Below, in pieces: positions 33,011-46,100 of a DNA stretch of 64,000 nt (positions within the stretch are counted from its first letter, which is position 1; each line of letters starts with the position of its first letter). Under the pieces are notes generated by a model. That model saw nothing but the letters and a program-made list of their open reading frames with translations, did no database searches and was not told the DNA's origin. The stretch is from Wyeomyia smithii (taxonomy: Eukaryota; Arthropoda; Insecta; Diptera; Culicidae). The position numbers were made by a program, and so were the translations under genes. The DNA lies in contig NC_073695.1 of assembly GCF_029784165.1 (NCBI RefSeq), positions 163,450,113 through 163,514,112 of the forward strand. The letters run 5' to 3'.

Positions 33011-36000
33011 TACGTAAACATACAAGCAAAACATTGAATTTAGATTGTGATCGTAGAAGCGATTATATTGGTGTTACGGTATTACGATCTGGTAACTAGG
33101 CCAGTTGCCATGAACAATGTTGGAATTAATGATCGAGAACTTAGTACTTATTCTGCGCACACGTTGCGGAACAATAGATCCCAAGATTTCACTGTTTTCT
33201 TTATCACACCGGCTTTCGGACTATAAGAGTCGCGCAAGTAACAAATAAATTACACTGATATATTGAGTAATGATATGATAATAAACGAATTAATCGAGAT
33301 TGAATTGATCGATTGACTACATTTCACGCACAAGCCATACTGGCATTGAATTCTATCTGATTCATTTTCAGATAAGTGTAATCAGATCCTGACAGTCATT
33401 TTTAATTGACAATTATCAGGTTATAGTGACGCTTTGATCCGTCGCTTTCAACGGAAAAGCTTTTATATCATTCTAAAGCTCTTCGTGAGTCAAATGAAAA
33501 TTACTCGGAAGCTCTTGCTTTGGTTTTGACAACTGGATCGCTAGAAAATGATACAAATTCGTTTCAATTGAAAGAGAAGATTATCACCATCACTCTCACA
33601 TGACGATTCTCAATTGAAAATGAGCGCTAACGGAGATAGGGGGCTTCCATACAGTACTTCGTGCAAATATATAGAAGAGGGAGAAAAGAAAACCGTTACG
33701 GTATGCAACGGAGGACATCAAACCCAGTTTCACAATCCGAAGGGGTTACGCAGCGCCAGTGATCAACAGCGAAAAAAAACCGAAATATTGATCGGAACTT
33801 GCGTGACGTATTTATTGGATGCCATTGCCGTTTTCTCTGCGGCTTGCGATATTAGAAAACTATCGTCAAATGACGCGATATGGCACTAGTTTCAGTTTAG
33901 ACGTTGAAGGAAATGAAAGAGTCTCTCTCTCCGTCAATTGAAATAGTCATCAGTTTCGTTTGAAACCAGCTAGCTGGCATCTCTATTTTATTTGCTTTGC
34001 TTCATCGCAGCTAACATCGCAGCGGATCCACGATTTGCGGGCCCCACTGACATATGCTATTTTAAGCGTATGAAAAGTGGTGGTGATATGCTATCTTGCC
34101 AGCTAGCTGTTTGAAACGATCCGATGAACAATAGACGGGAAAGAGCCAAAGAAGTGATTCGATGCCAGCAACCGAAAGGAACCAAGTGAAAATGAACCTG
34201 TTCGAATCGAAATGACAGCGCGAAATAATCAGTTTCATTGTTTTGTTTCGAAAATGTTGAGCCCTGAGTGCAATTCCCAGAGGGATGGCAACATGCTATC
34301 TCTTTCTATGTTGAATGAGTGAAAAGTCTTTCCGGCTAAAGTGAAAAGTATATGGAACTTTCAATGGGCGCTCGCCTCGGGGCTTTATTTTTAAATAAAA
34401 CCCCGATATGTTGCCTACTGTCCAACGAGTAGAGTTTGGATAGGGCGGCCATCCCCTTGGCAATTCCACACAAAAAAACAAGCAACGATTGTCATCGGCC
34501 ATTTTTTTATCTAGATCAAAATTTACACAGATGTTCCTATTAGAGATCATCAGAGGGAGAGACAAGCGATGAAAAAACCGCTGATTTGGCAACTAGGTTT
34601 TACATATCAGAGGTGCCAGATCTCTTCTCAAAGCGCAATGTTCACTAACTTTTTTATTCGGCTCGTATAACTGATGGTGACGGTGGAAGTCCTGGTTTGA
34701 TTGATTGATTTCTTTTGAAGAGGCTCTAACCCCAAACGGTCTTTCGTCCCTTGGAAGTCCTGGGAAATAATAAAGTGCATCACAAAAACCGTGAAGGTGT
34801 TAAATTTTATGTTTATGTTTATTTTATATACTTTCATCATTATTCTGTAGACCACACAAAGGGTTTGTGAACCACCAGTTAAAAGTCACTGTGATGAAGC
34901 AACTTTGGAGCATTCTCGATTCATGTTTTAGCAATAAAACATGAAAAACGTGTAAAAATAAATATATTCTTTATTAAACCTTATTGCAATACCTTTCAAT
35001 GTGTTACCTTTCTTGTTCGTTTGGCTCAAATTTTGACATGTTCGTTTGGCTCACAACACTCTCTTCGCATTTCCCTCTGAGTATTGCTAGTTTCTATGGG
35101 CTGAAGTTGCCATGTTGTGTTGTTAATGTTTTTTCAATCACAACTAATTTGTGAAAAGGGCTTATGTAAAAAGCGTTTTGATAATTGCACAACTATTTAT
35201 AGCCAGGATCCTTCAATTGATCAGTGCACTGACTGCAGTGTAACGGCTTTGGCAAAGTTGTGTCTTTCCGAAAAACAAAAATCTGAAAGTACTGTGAAAA
35301 AAAATTTTTTGACATAAAATATAGAAAAAAAAATTAAAAACATCTCAAAAAGCTCATTTAAAAAAAAAATATTTCTTTTTATAAAGCCTATAAGCAATAA
35401 GGCTAAAAATAAGTCAAATTTTCGAACATAATAAAAATATTTGAGCCAGCCAGTTTATTAAAATTGTAGACAATAATCTTGTTCTCCCAAAAAATGTGCA
35501 TCGTAATACAAGAAAGACAAAAAGTGAGAAAAAACACAAAAATATAATTATAAATTAAATCTCTCAAAAAAACCCATTCACCCAGTTTTAAAACCTTTTA
35601 TTTTTTCTACGAAAACTACACTATGTTAGCTGAAAATTGGAGCTTGAAAAAATATAAGATGATAAAGTAAAAATTTTGAAAAAAAATAAAAGAAACTGTT
35701 TTTACAGTGTATATTTTTTGGAAGGGCAAAATTATTATCTTCAACTTTACTGAAGCCAATTTATTATATTTTTTATTGAATTCTATTTAATATACATTTT
35801 GCTTAGTATATCGATCATTTCAAACTACCCTGTGTTGCTACCAAAAGGGGCTCGTGTGGCTCCATACATTTTCCATCTACCACTCATACATTTTTCATCT
35901 ACCACTCATTGATTCTGGTACCAGCGTTTCTGGTACCCACTTTTTGGTTGGTTTGCTCTAAAATAAATGAAATAGAGTAAACGTCCCATAATTGTCGGTA

Positions 36001-36284
36001 GATTTATACTCGAATATATATCGTTTTAGATGGAAAAAACAAGAACTCAACGTTTGTTTTCAGTACAATGTGCACTTTAAATGAATAACATAGGTTTTGT
36101 AAGCATTTTGCAAATTACAGTAAGCAAATTTTAACGCCGTGATCAATTTATGATTGGTAGGCAAAATGTTGTCGTTAATAGTCCCCTGGTTACTACACTA
36201 CGAGAAACGTCAAAATAAATCATACCTATAAACAAACACCTCGTAAAGGAGAGATCTGTAGTCGCAAGGGTACAGATAGGGTAA
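33011..36284. other. No gene seen
   Basis: Mixed low-complexity and AT-rich DNA. 33958-34125 contains an inverted pair around CAGCTAGCTGGCA. The stretch 35330-35810 is very A-rich and may be an old repeat. Short frames (e.g. 33614-33889, 34296-34592) show no motif. A repeat text related to GGCAAAGTTGTAGA (also at 39377, 52440 and 53150) is at about 35250. Confidence 0.35.
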
Positions 36285-36560
36285 CCAAATGTGCAGATTT
36301 GTGTGCAAAATGCAAATTTTTAGAGTCCGTGCGCAGATTTTTAATGAATCGCAGATATTTGCAGTTTTTCCGTGCAGATTTTTGTCAAAGTGTTCTTATA
36401 TTCTCGCAGATTTTCACAAAATGTGTGCTGATTTTTACAGACTACCGCCTGTGCGAGCGAATTTTTTTTTTTTTTTTGAATCACGTAGATTTTTTTCAGA
36501 TTTCAGGCCGATTTTTCCGGTTTTTCAAGTAGACATTTTTCAGAAACATCTGGCATCTCT
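36285..36560. repeat. Dispersed CAGATTTTT motif cluster
   Basis: CAGATTTTT or one-base variants recur about eight times between 36293 and 36505, roughly every 25-35 bp, ending in a T run. The block is followed by CTGGCATCTCTGG. The open frame across it (36289-36741) is biased to Phe and Arg and reflects the repeat. Confidence 0.45.
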
Positions 36561-36575
36561 GGTTGGAGTCTGCTT

Positions 36576-36810
36576 TGTAGGGATGGGCGATACTGACAAA
36601 AGTATCGATACTTTGTTATCGCGATACTTCAATGAGCTTCAATACCAGGTATCGGAGTATCGGTTGAAGGAGTATCGATTATCGATGCTTCGATGGTATC
36701 GGTATCAGTCCTACAATTTTTTTTCAAAAATCGTCGTTTAGAAAGTATCGATACTGGTACTCATTTCTCGCGATGAGTATCGATGCCAAAATACTCGATA
36801 GAGCTTTCTG
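36576..36810. mobile_element. hAT-like element end, GTATCGATAC-rich, truncated
   Basis: Begins TAGGGATGGGCGATAC, a terminus style of some hAT elements (compare TAGTGATGGGAAA at 7425). AGTATCGATAC and related palindromes recur about ten times. No matching right terminus or target duplication was found, so it is partial or older. Confidence 0.45.
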
Positions 36811-37079
36811 ACAGCTCAGTCACGCACACTAAACTCGGATTGTTTGCCTCATAAATGACTCTTGCTTAACTCTACCGGGGTTAAGCAAATGGAAAATTAT
36901 AGTCTTTTTTGAGTTGCTCGGTACTGGAAATCAAATACTTATTTTGTAGGATACTATCCGTAAACAAATCACACAATTCGCGTAGGAATAAATTAAGTTT
37001 CAAGTCAGTGAAAGAAAATGAAAATTCCGCAATCAATGCAGGCATTTTGACAGCACATTGCTGGTCTTATTTTCAATCC
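36811..37079. other. No gene seen
   Basis: Short AT-rich stretch between the hAT-like end and the retrotransposon below. Short frames only. Confidence 0.3.
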
Positions 37080-38870
37080 GACTTATACGGTGTAAAACTT
37101 TAAGTGAATCAATTTTTGGTAAAATACTTCTACAATTCCACTGTAAGACAGAGATAGAATCCTTCATATACGCAGATGAATTAGGCATCGAAGGACATAA
37201 TTGCTGCAAGGAGGGGCCATTGGGCAGTCAACTGCTCCAAAAATAATCTAACTGTTGGGAGAAGTACTGTGAGGAAATTTTTTATTGGATCAGGTATATT
37301 GAAGTTTTCGAAAATCCAGTCAACGATGTTGGAAAAATTCACCAATTCAGAGTTTATTTGATTATCTGGATGTGCAAAAGGAACAACTGTTGTTTTAGAT
37401 GTTCCAGGAAGTGCTGGAAATTCCTTCTGGGACTTTAAATTTGCAAGCCCAGGATGAGTTTGCTTCGGCTTTTACGCAGCACTTTTAAATTTGTTCGTAT
37501 TATTCATTCCATCTTGAGAAACCTTAGGGCCTTCTTGGGAAGCTTAGGGGAGGAAAGATTTTTGCTCTTCCTAGACTTCCCAAGACAGGCAAAAGAAGTT
37601 CCCTCTAGTGGTTCGTCAGAGTCGGTTTCATCTGAAGACAACAGATCAAAGGGGTTCGATGTTATGGTAGAAGTGGTCACTGTCTTCTTAAAAATCTCAG
37701 TGTAAGAATGCTTTGAGCACTCCTCAAGAAACCGTTTGATTTTATCTCTGCGTTGCATGTACACCGGGCATGCGGAAAGCTCATCCAGATTTTCCCCGCA
37801 GTGAATACACTTTTCAGCGTTTACACTGCAAGATTCTTCCGCATGAGTCTCCCCACACTTGCCACACCGTGCCTTATTGCAGCAGTAGGCAGCTGTATGG
37901 CCTAACTGCTTGCAATTAGTGCAATTCATAACACGGGGCACATACAAACGCACAGGCATACGAACCTGGTTGATCGAAACGTGGCTAGGAAGTGCAGATC
38001 CGGCAAACGTAACGCGAAACGAGTCTGACGGAGTCTATACTTTTTTACCGGAGACGAGCGACATGGACCGTAATTGCTTAACATCCAATACTTTCACCTC
38101 GGTAGTGGATTTTTTGAAGCAGCCGACGCCGCTTCCCAGAATACACTCAACAGTCAGACTCGAATCGGGTATCACACCGTCGATCTCCACGTCTCGTGCA
38201 GGTACATACACGCGATACTCGCGTGTAAAGGGCTCGGAGCGAGCTATATCGTTGGCCTGATCCAGATCACTACACGGAGCTTTTTTGGTCTGACTTTTGC
38301 GATTTCTGTCACGGCCTTGTATCGTGACGTCAGATCTTTCGCGATTTGTAATGTGTTCAGCGATTTTCCTCCTGGTTTGGGCCTCATGTAAAGGACCAGT
38401 GGACCCGTTGATCCGTCTGGGTAAAGCCTGGGACGAGGATTGACTAAAGCAGGGACAGAGGGGGGGTGAACAGGAGGGACAGGGTCGGGTGGGTTTGGAG
38501 ACGGGGGATCGGGGGCTAAGGGATCCACATCCAATGCGCTCAAACTACCACAACAGTACAGTGGCAAAGAATCACGTATCTATTCTTCTTTGTTGTCTTC
38601 AATAGCACAATCACCGAGTCTTTCGGTGCTGGAACGGGCAGCTTCGCAGCGACAAAGCTGTAGCACAATAACAGGATGACCTTCACTGCGGATTATCAGT
38701 TTGTCTCCACACCGCACTTCGCACTCTCTGAAACACGACCGAGTAAGCAATGCTTTTTTCGACCTCTTCCACACAGTAGCAATTTTATAGCGAGACAATC
38801 ACTTTATGCGTCTGTTTTCGTCGAGCGTTCGGGACGGAATGCCTCAGGAGTTACTACAGTAATCACCCGA
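37080..38870 (-). pseudogene. I/Loa-type non-LTR retrotransposon, 5' part: ORF1 and start of ORF2, broken
   Basis: On the minus strand a leader (38870-38570) is followed by ORF1. Its parts are a Pro-rich N-terminus (PLAPDPPSPNPPDPVPPVHP), a central domain (LVLYMRPKPGGKSLNTLQIA), then after a frameshift near 38250 the FRVTFAGSALPSHV block and zinc knuckles (CTNCKQLGHTAAYCC, CGKCGETHAEESC, CIHCGENL) at about 37930-37780. The C-terminus (NIVDWIFENFNIPDPIKNF) is near 37340-37290 in another frame. ORF2 starts near 37165 (SISVLQWNCRSILPKIDS, an APE endonuclease start) and is cut at about 37080. ORF1 would coat the element RNA. Several frameshifts; dead copy. It faces a sister copy at 39579. Confidence 0.85.
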
Positions 38871-39545
38871 TTATATCACTCCCCGATTTTGTCTGTCCCC
38901 GATTATATCGCCGTTTCCACCCGATTTCATCATCATATAATATTTCATTTAAAAAAAATTCGGGGTGAACTGATTTTCTATTTAGGTTCAATATTTCAGT
39001 ACTTTTACACAACTTTGTGTAAAATAACATTATTCTGGATATAGTTTATGTTGGAAACTCAACCATTGCACAGTGTTTCATATTGCCGTTTTCATTCGAT
39101 AAATTAGATAGTGATTCAACTGTTAACTACAGAGCAGTTCCACAAAGAATGGCCCAGTTCTATTATTTTTTTTTTAAATTGTCATTTTTGGTTTGCCTGA
39201 AACTTTGCATAGACGTTTCTATAGACAAAATATGCCATTTTGTGCTATTGGTTTAATTTATTGGAACACGACTCATTTTTGAGAAGCTATTAAAAATGAT
39301 ATTTTGAGAAGGTATTGATGATTATAAATATTTTTAGAGCCAAAACGGTTTGTTTGATCGGTGTGACGGTTTGTCTTCGGCAAAGTTGTAGATAATAATT
39401 TTGCCTTTTCGAATAATAATTTATTATTATTTTTCGGCCCCAATATGTTGTCTTTTTTTCATTTGATCAATCTTAGCTTGAAAAATTGTTTGTTTTTATT
39501 CAATACCAATTATTTTATCCCCCATATATTCGGATATTTATTGCT
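38860..39545. mobile_element. Insert between two retrotransposon copies, TIR-type element, incomplete
   Basis: It starts CTACAGTAATCACCCGATTA, and the related text GGGTGATCACTGTATAA appears inverted at 47416-47432, so this is the end of an element family. The rest (39120-39540) includes CGGCAAAGTTGTAGATAATA, a motif recurring elsewhere in the window. The expected opposite terminus is missing. Confidence 0.45.
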
Positions 39546-39578
39546 TGTGAGCGGTAGAGCATAACGCTCCCGCAAAAA

Positions 39579-40928
39579 TGGACAACATGCAGGTAGAACT
39601 TTTCCTAAATGTGGAAACAAATGGGGAGGATATTGAAATCTCCCCCATCAATTCCCCTCTACCATCCCCTTTATCTAGCCCTGTATCAAGGGTACCGGCG
39701 AAAAGCATACCCAGATGCCGCGAAAGGTCCGTTCGTAGTTTTCTTTAGGCCTATAAAGAAGCCTCTTAACATAATTCAAATTGGCAAGGACCTGGCAAAA
39801 CAGTTTTCGGACGTAATCGAATTTACAAAGGTTAGAGTTGTCGTGAGTAGCTTGAAGCAAGCAAACGCAATTGCTAGCTACGAGCACCTCACGAGAGAGT
39901 ACTGCGTGTACATCCCTGCCAAGGACGTTGAAATCGACGGTGTGGTTTCCGAGGGGAATCTCACTGTTGATGACATTTTGCGTCACGGGGTTGGCTGTTT
40001 TAAGAACCCCCTGATTCAAAATGTAAAGATACTTGAATGCAAGCAATTGCATTCAGTATCCATCGAAGAAGGGAAGAAGAAATTCCTCCCTTCGGATTCC
40101 TTCCGGATAACATTCGCCGGATCCGCACTGCCGAGTTACATCTCTTTGGGCAGGGTTTGTCTGCCTGTACGCCTGTTTGTACCGCGGGTCATGCATTACC
40201 AAAACTGCAAGCAGTTAGGTCATACAGCCACCTACTGCTGCAATAAGGCACGCTGCAGCAAGTGCGGAGGCAATCATGCTGAGACCGCTTGCAGTAAGGA
40301 TACTGAAAAGTGTCTATATTGCGAGGGAGCTCGGCATGTCCCGCGTATGAACAGCGCGAGAAAAAAATTAAGCGTTCCCTCAAGGAACAATCAAAGCGTT
40401 TTTTGCAGAAATTAAGAGGGCTGAGCCACCCTCGACAGGAAACATGAGGGTATATCTGACGATCCCATCGAAGGGTGTTCTTATGCCATGATAGAAGGAT
40501 CTAGTAAAAGAAGAATTATTAACACTCCTAATTTTTCTCACAAAGGTCGTAAGATAACCCTTAGCGGACTGGCCAATAAGCCAACACAAAAAGGAAGCGG
40601 TGAAGAAAAACCGAAGCATTTACCTCCCGGGTTTAATTTCAATTCAAACCAGGAGTACCCACCGCTTCCTAGGGCACCAAAAACCTCTCGTGTACCCATT
40701 TCTCGATCAGAAAATAGAAAAGAAATTAGGTTCATAAAATTCTCTGATACTGTGGATTGGATATTTAAAACATTCAACATACCAGATTCCCTTCAAAATA
40801 TTCTTCTTGCCCTTCTCTCTACAGTGAATATTTTTTTGAAGCAACTAGCAGCAACTTGGCCCCTCTGGCGCTCTGTGAAACCTTTCTCAATTCAAACGAT
40901 CAACTCAATTTCCACGATTTCAACATAA
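39579..40928 (+). pseudogene. I/Loa-type retrotransposon ORF1, broken
   Basis: ATG at 39579 (MDNMQVELFLNVETNGEDIE), with a frameshift near 39700 into the frame YPDAAKGPFVVFFRP. The central domain is followed by FRITFAGSALPSYI, then zinc knuckles CKQLGHTATYCC, CSKCGGNHAETAC and CLYC (40205-40325). A stop at 40413-40415 is followed by the C-terminal part in another frame (IKFSDTVDWIFKTFNIPDSL, to about 40870). Same family as the minus-strand copy at 37080-38870: the blocks align in order. Role: RNA binding and RNP formation. Confidence 0.87.
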
Positions 40929-41775
40929 TTCGTCGAGATCGAGACTCACACGATGGAGGGGTACTCTTAGGTATCAAAAAGTGCTCTTCTTTTTTTAAGA
41001 CCTCCCCTCGTTCTCGAATATTGAAGTCGTTGCCATTCAAACGAGCATGAATGGAAAATACCGATGCGTTGCTTCGTTATATATCCCTCCATCCGCGCGG
41101 ATTGAACAGAGGCAACTTACTAATATAGCAGAGTTACTTCCCGCGCCTTTTTTGATATTGGGAGATTTTAACTCCCACTGTTCGCTATGGGGGTCGCTGT
41201 AGGACGACAACCGATCTTCTTTAATTTGCAACTTGATCGACGACTTCAATATGACACTTTTGAATACTGGGGAAGCGACACACCTAATCCTCCAGCACGT
41301 GAAAACGTGCTTGACCTATCCCTTTCCTCGACATCACTAACGTTAGATTGCCAGTGGAAAGTAATCAATGATTCCCACGGTAGTGATCATCTTCCAATCG
41401 TCTCAATTGCTAATGGTTCAACTCCCCCGGGTCCAATCAATATTTCATACGACCTTACACGTAATATTGATTGGAAGTCTTATGAGACGATTATTGCGGA
41501 ATCCATCGAATTCTACGAGGAACTTCCTCCGGAGGAAGAATCCGCGCTCCTTTTTGGCTTAATCATCGACACCGCGACGTAAGCTCAGACGAAACCGATA
41601 CCCGGGGTAACGATTAGACGGCGTCCTCCTATTAAATGGTGGGACAAAGAGTGCTCTGAACTGTACGCGCAAAGGTCCTCGGCGTATAAAGACTACCGAA
41701 AATACGGCTCTGTTAATCTGCTTCGAAGGTATGAGGTACTGGACAGGCAGATGAAGAGCTTAATGAAATGAAAAA
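40820..41775 (+). pseudogene. I/Loa-type ORF2 endonuclease region, broken
   Basis: In pieces: ALCETFLNSNDQLNFHDFNI (an ETF block near 40870), the stop at 41048, YIPPSARIEQRQLTN, then LGDFNSHCSLWGS (41158-41196) with the catalytic GDFN intact, then frameshifts. A later block (IKWWDKECSELYAQRSSAYK, 41632-41690) is the linker that precedes RT in this clade. It ends at about 41775 with a stop, and the RT domain is absent. Confidence 0.8.
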
Positions 41776-42459
41776 ACGCGGATACTCCAATGTCGCATTT
41801 TTAGTACTCTCTTGGGATCATCGAAACTCTGCCCATAGACCACTACTTTCATCTTCACAGACAATCTCAGTGCCATTGAGGCTCTGCGATCGATTTAGAC
41901 TGTGACGCACACCCCGTATTTCCTAGGGAAAATACGTCGGTTTTTAAGTGCTTTAACAGATAAAAACTATCAGGTTACCTTAGCGTGGGTTCCTTCTCAT
42001 TGTTCCATCCCAGGCAATGAAAGGGCTGACTCTTTGGTTAAGGTGGGTGTGATTGATGGCGATATTTATAATAGACCAATTGCTTATAATGAATTTTGTA
42101 GCCTTTTGCGTCAGAAAACACTCAATAGTTGGCAATTATCATGGAATTCAGATGAACTGGGACGGTGGCTACATTCCATTTTTCCTAAGGTATCGACGAA
42201 AGCATGGTTCAAGGGGTTGGATGTCAGTCGGGACTTCATTCGCGTGATGCCCAGACTTATGTCCAACCACTATACATTAAACACGCACCTCTTTCGTATA
42301 GGGCTTGTAGACAGTAATCCCTGCGTTTGTGGCAATGGCTACCATGACATCGAGCATGCTGTTTGGTCGTGTACCGAATACTGTGGTGTTAGGTCCGAGG
42401 AAAACAACCGAACGTACCCGTTAGAGACATTTTGGGAAGCGGTGATCTCCAGTACATGA
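41776..42459 (+). pseudogene. I/Loa-type ORF2 RNase H and C-terminal domain, RT deleted
   Basis: After 41776 the reading jumps to RNase H: FTDNLSAIEALRSI (41857-41898), a stop, then LAWVPSHCSIPGNERADSLV (41979-42038), and the C-terminal HCC-like cluster CVCGNGYHDIEHAVWSC (42322-42372). It stops at 42457-42459. The missing RT corresponds to roughly 1.5-2 kb in a complete element of this type, so an internal deletion joins endonuclease linker to RNase H. No function remains. Confidence 0.85.
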
Positions 42460-42865
42460 CACAGCTATACGGGTTTATAAAAATGCTGGCATTAAAATTT
42501 GAAACTTTGTTATCTATATGTTGAATTACAATTCCCGTTACAAGCTGAAAGAGCTGATACACCATGCTGGAGACACTAAAACGAAAACTCGGCATCTTCA
42601 TGTTTACGCAGACACCTCAGACCAAAACTGCTCAAATAGAACATCACTGCTTTGCCACGTACAAATGAATACATTCTGTAAATTAAAATAGTTAAAATTA
42701 AAATTGTAACTTCCCTCCTCTCACCTTAAGTCCCCACTAGCTCGTCGTCGGCCGCGAGAAAAAAATGTGCCTCCCTCCTTTCCCTGCTAATCTAGAATTA
42801 ATAGAAAATGTACTTGGCTCAGTTAAAAAAAAAATTGTCAAATAACATAAATTGTCAAATTAATT
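42460..42865 (+). other. 3' UTR of the I/Loa-type element
   Basis: About 380 bp after the RNase H stop, including CTCACCTTAAGTCCCCACTAG and CTTGGCTCAGTTAAAAAAAA. It ends with a short duplicated tail TTGTCAAAT. The exact 3' end is uncertain. Confidence 0.5.
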
Positions 42866-43159
42866 ATTTTGAACTCAAAAAACTCGTCTTTTGATATTGA
42901 TAAATTGGTGATCAATCCACCTAAAAGTGAAATAGAAAATTTACCTTTTTATCAGATTGAGATAGACGCATGGTGTCTTCAGCAAAGTTTGAGGTGATCT
43001 GAAAACAAGAAACTTTGCCGAAGAGTTCATGTTTCTATCTTTTGCATGTTATGACTCATAAGCCATATTAAGTTTCCCAAATGTTTGCAAAGAATTGTTA
43101 TGTTTTTTCTAAAAGAATAAACAAGCAATTTTACATATTTTTATATTATTTTATATATT
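42866..43159. repeat. Fragment related to the 52.3-kb foldback
   Basis: CCACCTAAAAGTGAAATAGA and GTGTCTTCAGCAAAGTTTG match the arm of the element at 52236-53358. Partial, without ends. Confidence 0.5.
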
Positions 43160-46100
43160 TTTGCCTTTCTCCTAGAAAGGTATAGCAATCACTTGCAAAA
43201 CCGAAAGTATAAAAGTGCTCCAAAGGGCCGAATGGCATATATCACTCGACTCAGCTCGAAGAGCTGAGCATTTTCTGTATGTGTGTGTGTGTGTGTGTGT
43301 ATGTGTGTGTGTGTATGTGTGTGTGTGTATGTGCAGATTTTTATTCTCACTCACTTTGCTCAGAGATGGCTGGACCGATTTTCATGAAATTAATTGCAAA
43401 TGAAAGGTCTTATTACCCCAAAAGACCCTATTGAATTTTATTGTAATCGGATTTTTAGTTTAGAGGTAATGTTTAAAAATGTGAAAATCCTAAAACATCA
43501 ATATCTTAGAAAATACACAACCGATTTGAACAAAATTGGTCTCAAAAGAACGAGCTACCTAGAAAAGACTTAAATTTTGAATTTCATAAAGATTGTGGTT
43601 CAAAAGTTATGAAGAGAAACGTGTTCTGAAGACTGTTTAATCTCACTCATGTTTCTCAGAGATGGATGTGCCGATTTTCATAAAATCAGTGTCAAATGGA
43701 AGGTCTAGTTGCCCCATAAGACCCTATTGATTTGTTTTGCAATCGGACTATTACTTTGCCTGTTATATTTAAAAATGTGAAATCCAGCTATGCAAAGGAA
43801 AATATTCCGAAGACTACTTGGACTCACTCACTTTTCTCAGAGATGGCCGACCCGATTTCCACAAAATTAGTGTCAAATGAATTGTCTAGCTGCCTCAGAA
43901 GAACCTGTTGAATTTTACTGTAATCGAACTGTAACTTCATTTGTAATGTGCCGACTTGTGAAAATCACGAAACTTCATTATCTCAGAAACTACACAACCG
44001 GTTTGATTATTATTATCAGATGAGCGGGCTAGTTAAGGGTTAACTGATGAATTATGATTGAACACGTGGTTTCAAAGTTTGGCTGCCCTACACGTTCCCA
44101 TTTCATTTGATTATAATCGAACTTAAGCAACCGTTATGTATTAAATTGTTAATAAAACAACGAAAGTCTATTATCTCAAAGATTACATGACTTATTTGAA
44201 CATAACTAGTGTCATACGAACGAGTCATCTCTCAAACTTACAAATATGAAACTTCATAACAATTTGATATGTGGCTCAAAAGTTATGGAAAGAAGAGAAA
44301 TTCAAAGACTATTTGAAACTATACCTGCTTTGATCGATATATGTGGCCTCAACATAATTTAAATGTGGTGTCTTACTATTTGAACGTTCCAAGTTCATTG
44401 ATTCCTTGAGGTTTGTTTGAAGTCTGCAAATGCACGACGAATCGGCCATAGGATATGATCAAAGTCAAAAGACAAATCGTTTGAAATGATTGGTTTTATT
44501 GAAATGACAACATTCTCGTTTTTTGGCTTCTGTACATCGCCTTAATTCTGAATATATTCATATTGGGTGGTATTCTGTCATTATCAGCAGACTTTCTGGC
44601 ATCAATCTGAAACCGAAAATACCCATATTGGGAGGTATTTTTGGTTGTTTTCCAGAAACTAAAAGTGGTCGTCTTCAAATTCAAAATAGTGTCCAGGGTC
44701 AATGTTTGGTTTCTATGCATCATCACGTTTACGGAAATATCCATATTGAGTATTATTCGGTCATTTCCGACTGTTGCCTATAAGTTGCCATTTAGCAATT
44801 CAAAATGGTGCCTGAGGTCAATTGTTAGCTCCTTGCATCATTCTGGTTCCAGAGATACTCATATTGGATAGTATTTGTTTATTTTAGGCTGTTTTTCACA
44901 AACCGGTAGTCGCCATCTTGGATTTCAAAATGGTATTTAGGATACTGGTTAGAGAAAAACTCATATTGGGTGATATTTGGTCACTTTGGACTGTTTTTCA
45001 GAAGCCGAAAGTCGTCATTATGGACTTTAAAATTGCCTGTGAAATCATATTCTGTCATCTTGGCGTAATTCTGGTTCCGAAAACATTCATATTGAATGGT
45101 ATTTGGTCATTTCCGGCTGTTTGCCAGACACCGGAAGTCACCATCTTAAAATTCAAGATTGTGTCTGTGATCAATTTTTAGCTTCTGTGCATCTTTCTGG
45201 TTCCAGAAATACTAACATTTAATGGGAATCGTCCATTTCAGGCTGTTTTCCAGAAACCGGAAGTTGCCATCTTACAATTCAAAATGTTGTCTGAAGTCGA
45301 TTTGTGGCTCCAGTGCATAATTATGGTTCCGGAAATACCCATATTGGATGGTATTTGGTTATTGGCCGCTGTTTTTCCGACACCGGAAGTCGCCATTTTG
45401 GATTTCATCATGGCATTTGGAGACAATTTCTGGATTTTAAACGGCATACTGGTTAAAGAAAAACTCATATTGGGTGGTATTTGGTCATTTTCTGCTGTTT
45501 TCAGAAACCGGAAGTCGCCATCTTAGAATTTAAAATGCTATCTGTGGTCGAATTTAGCTCCTGTGTATTATTCTAGATCCGGATATTATTATATTGGGTG
45601 GAAAACGGCCATTTTCGGCTGTTTTCCAGAAACCGGAAGTTGCCATCTTACAATCCAAAATGTTGTCTGAGGTCGATTATGGAACATATTTGTTACCACT
45701 AAAAACATTCACCTGCCAATATGGTTCCATTTAGTTGATTAGTTCGCGAGATGTGCAGAAATTTGTGAAGAAACATGTACTTCCAGAAGAGGGAGGGACG
45801 TCAAACCATTATGGACATATTTGTTACCTCTAAAAACATTCACATACCAAATTTGGTTGTATTTTCTTGATTGGTTCTTGAGCTGTGCGAAATTTGTGTT
45901 TCATTTTCATGGGATCCCTCCCTTATAGAAGAGGGAGTAGGGTTTCAAAGCATTATGTACATATTTGTTACCACTAAAAACATTTACCTTCCAAATTTTG
46001 TTCCATTTGGTTGATTAGTTCTCGAGATGTGCACAAATTTGTGTTTCATCCAACTGTTATGAGCATATTAGTTACCCCTTAAAACATCCACCTGCCAACT

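Noticed and set aside
36289..36741. 150-codon Phe/Arg-rich frame
   Set aside because: Runs through the CAGATTTTT cluster and into the GTATCGATAC block; composition follows the repeats.
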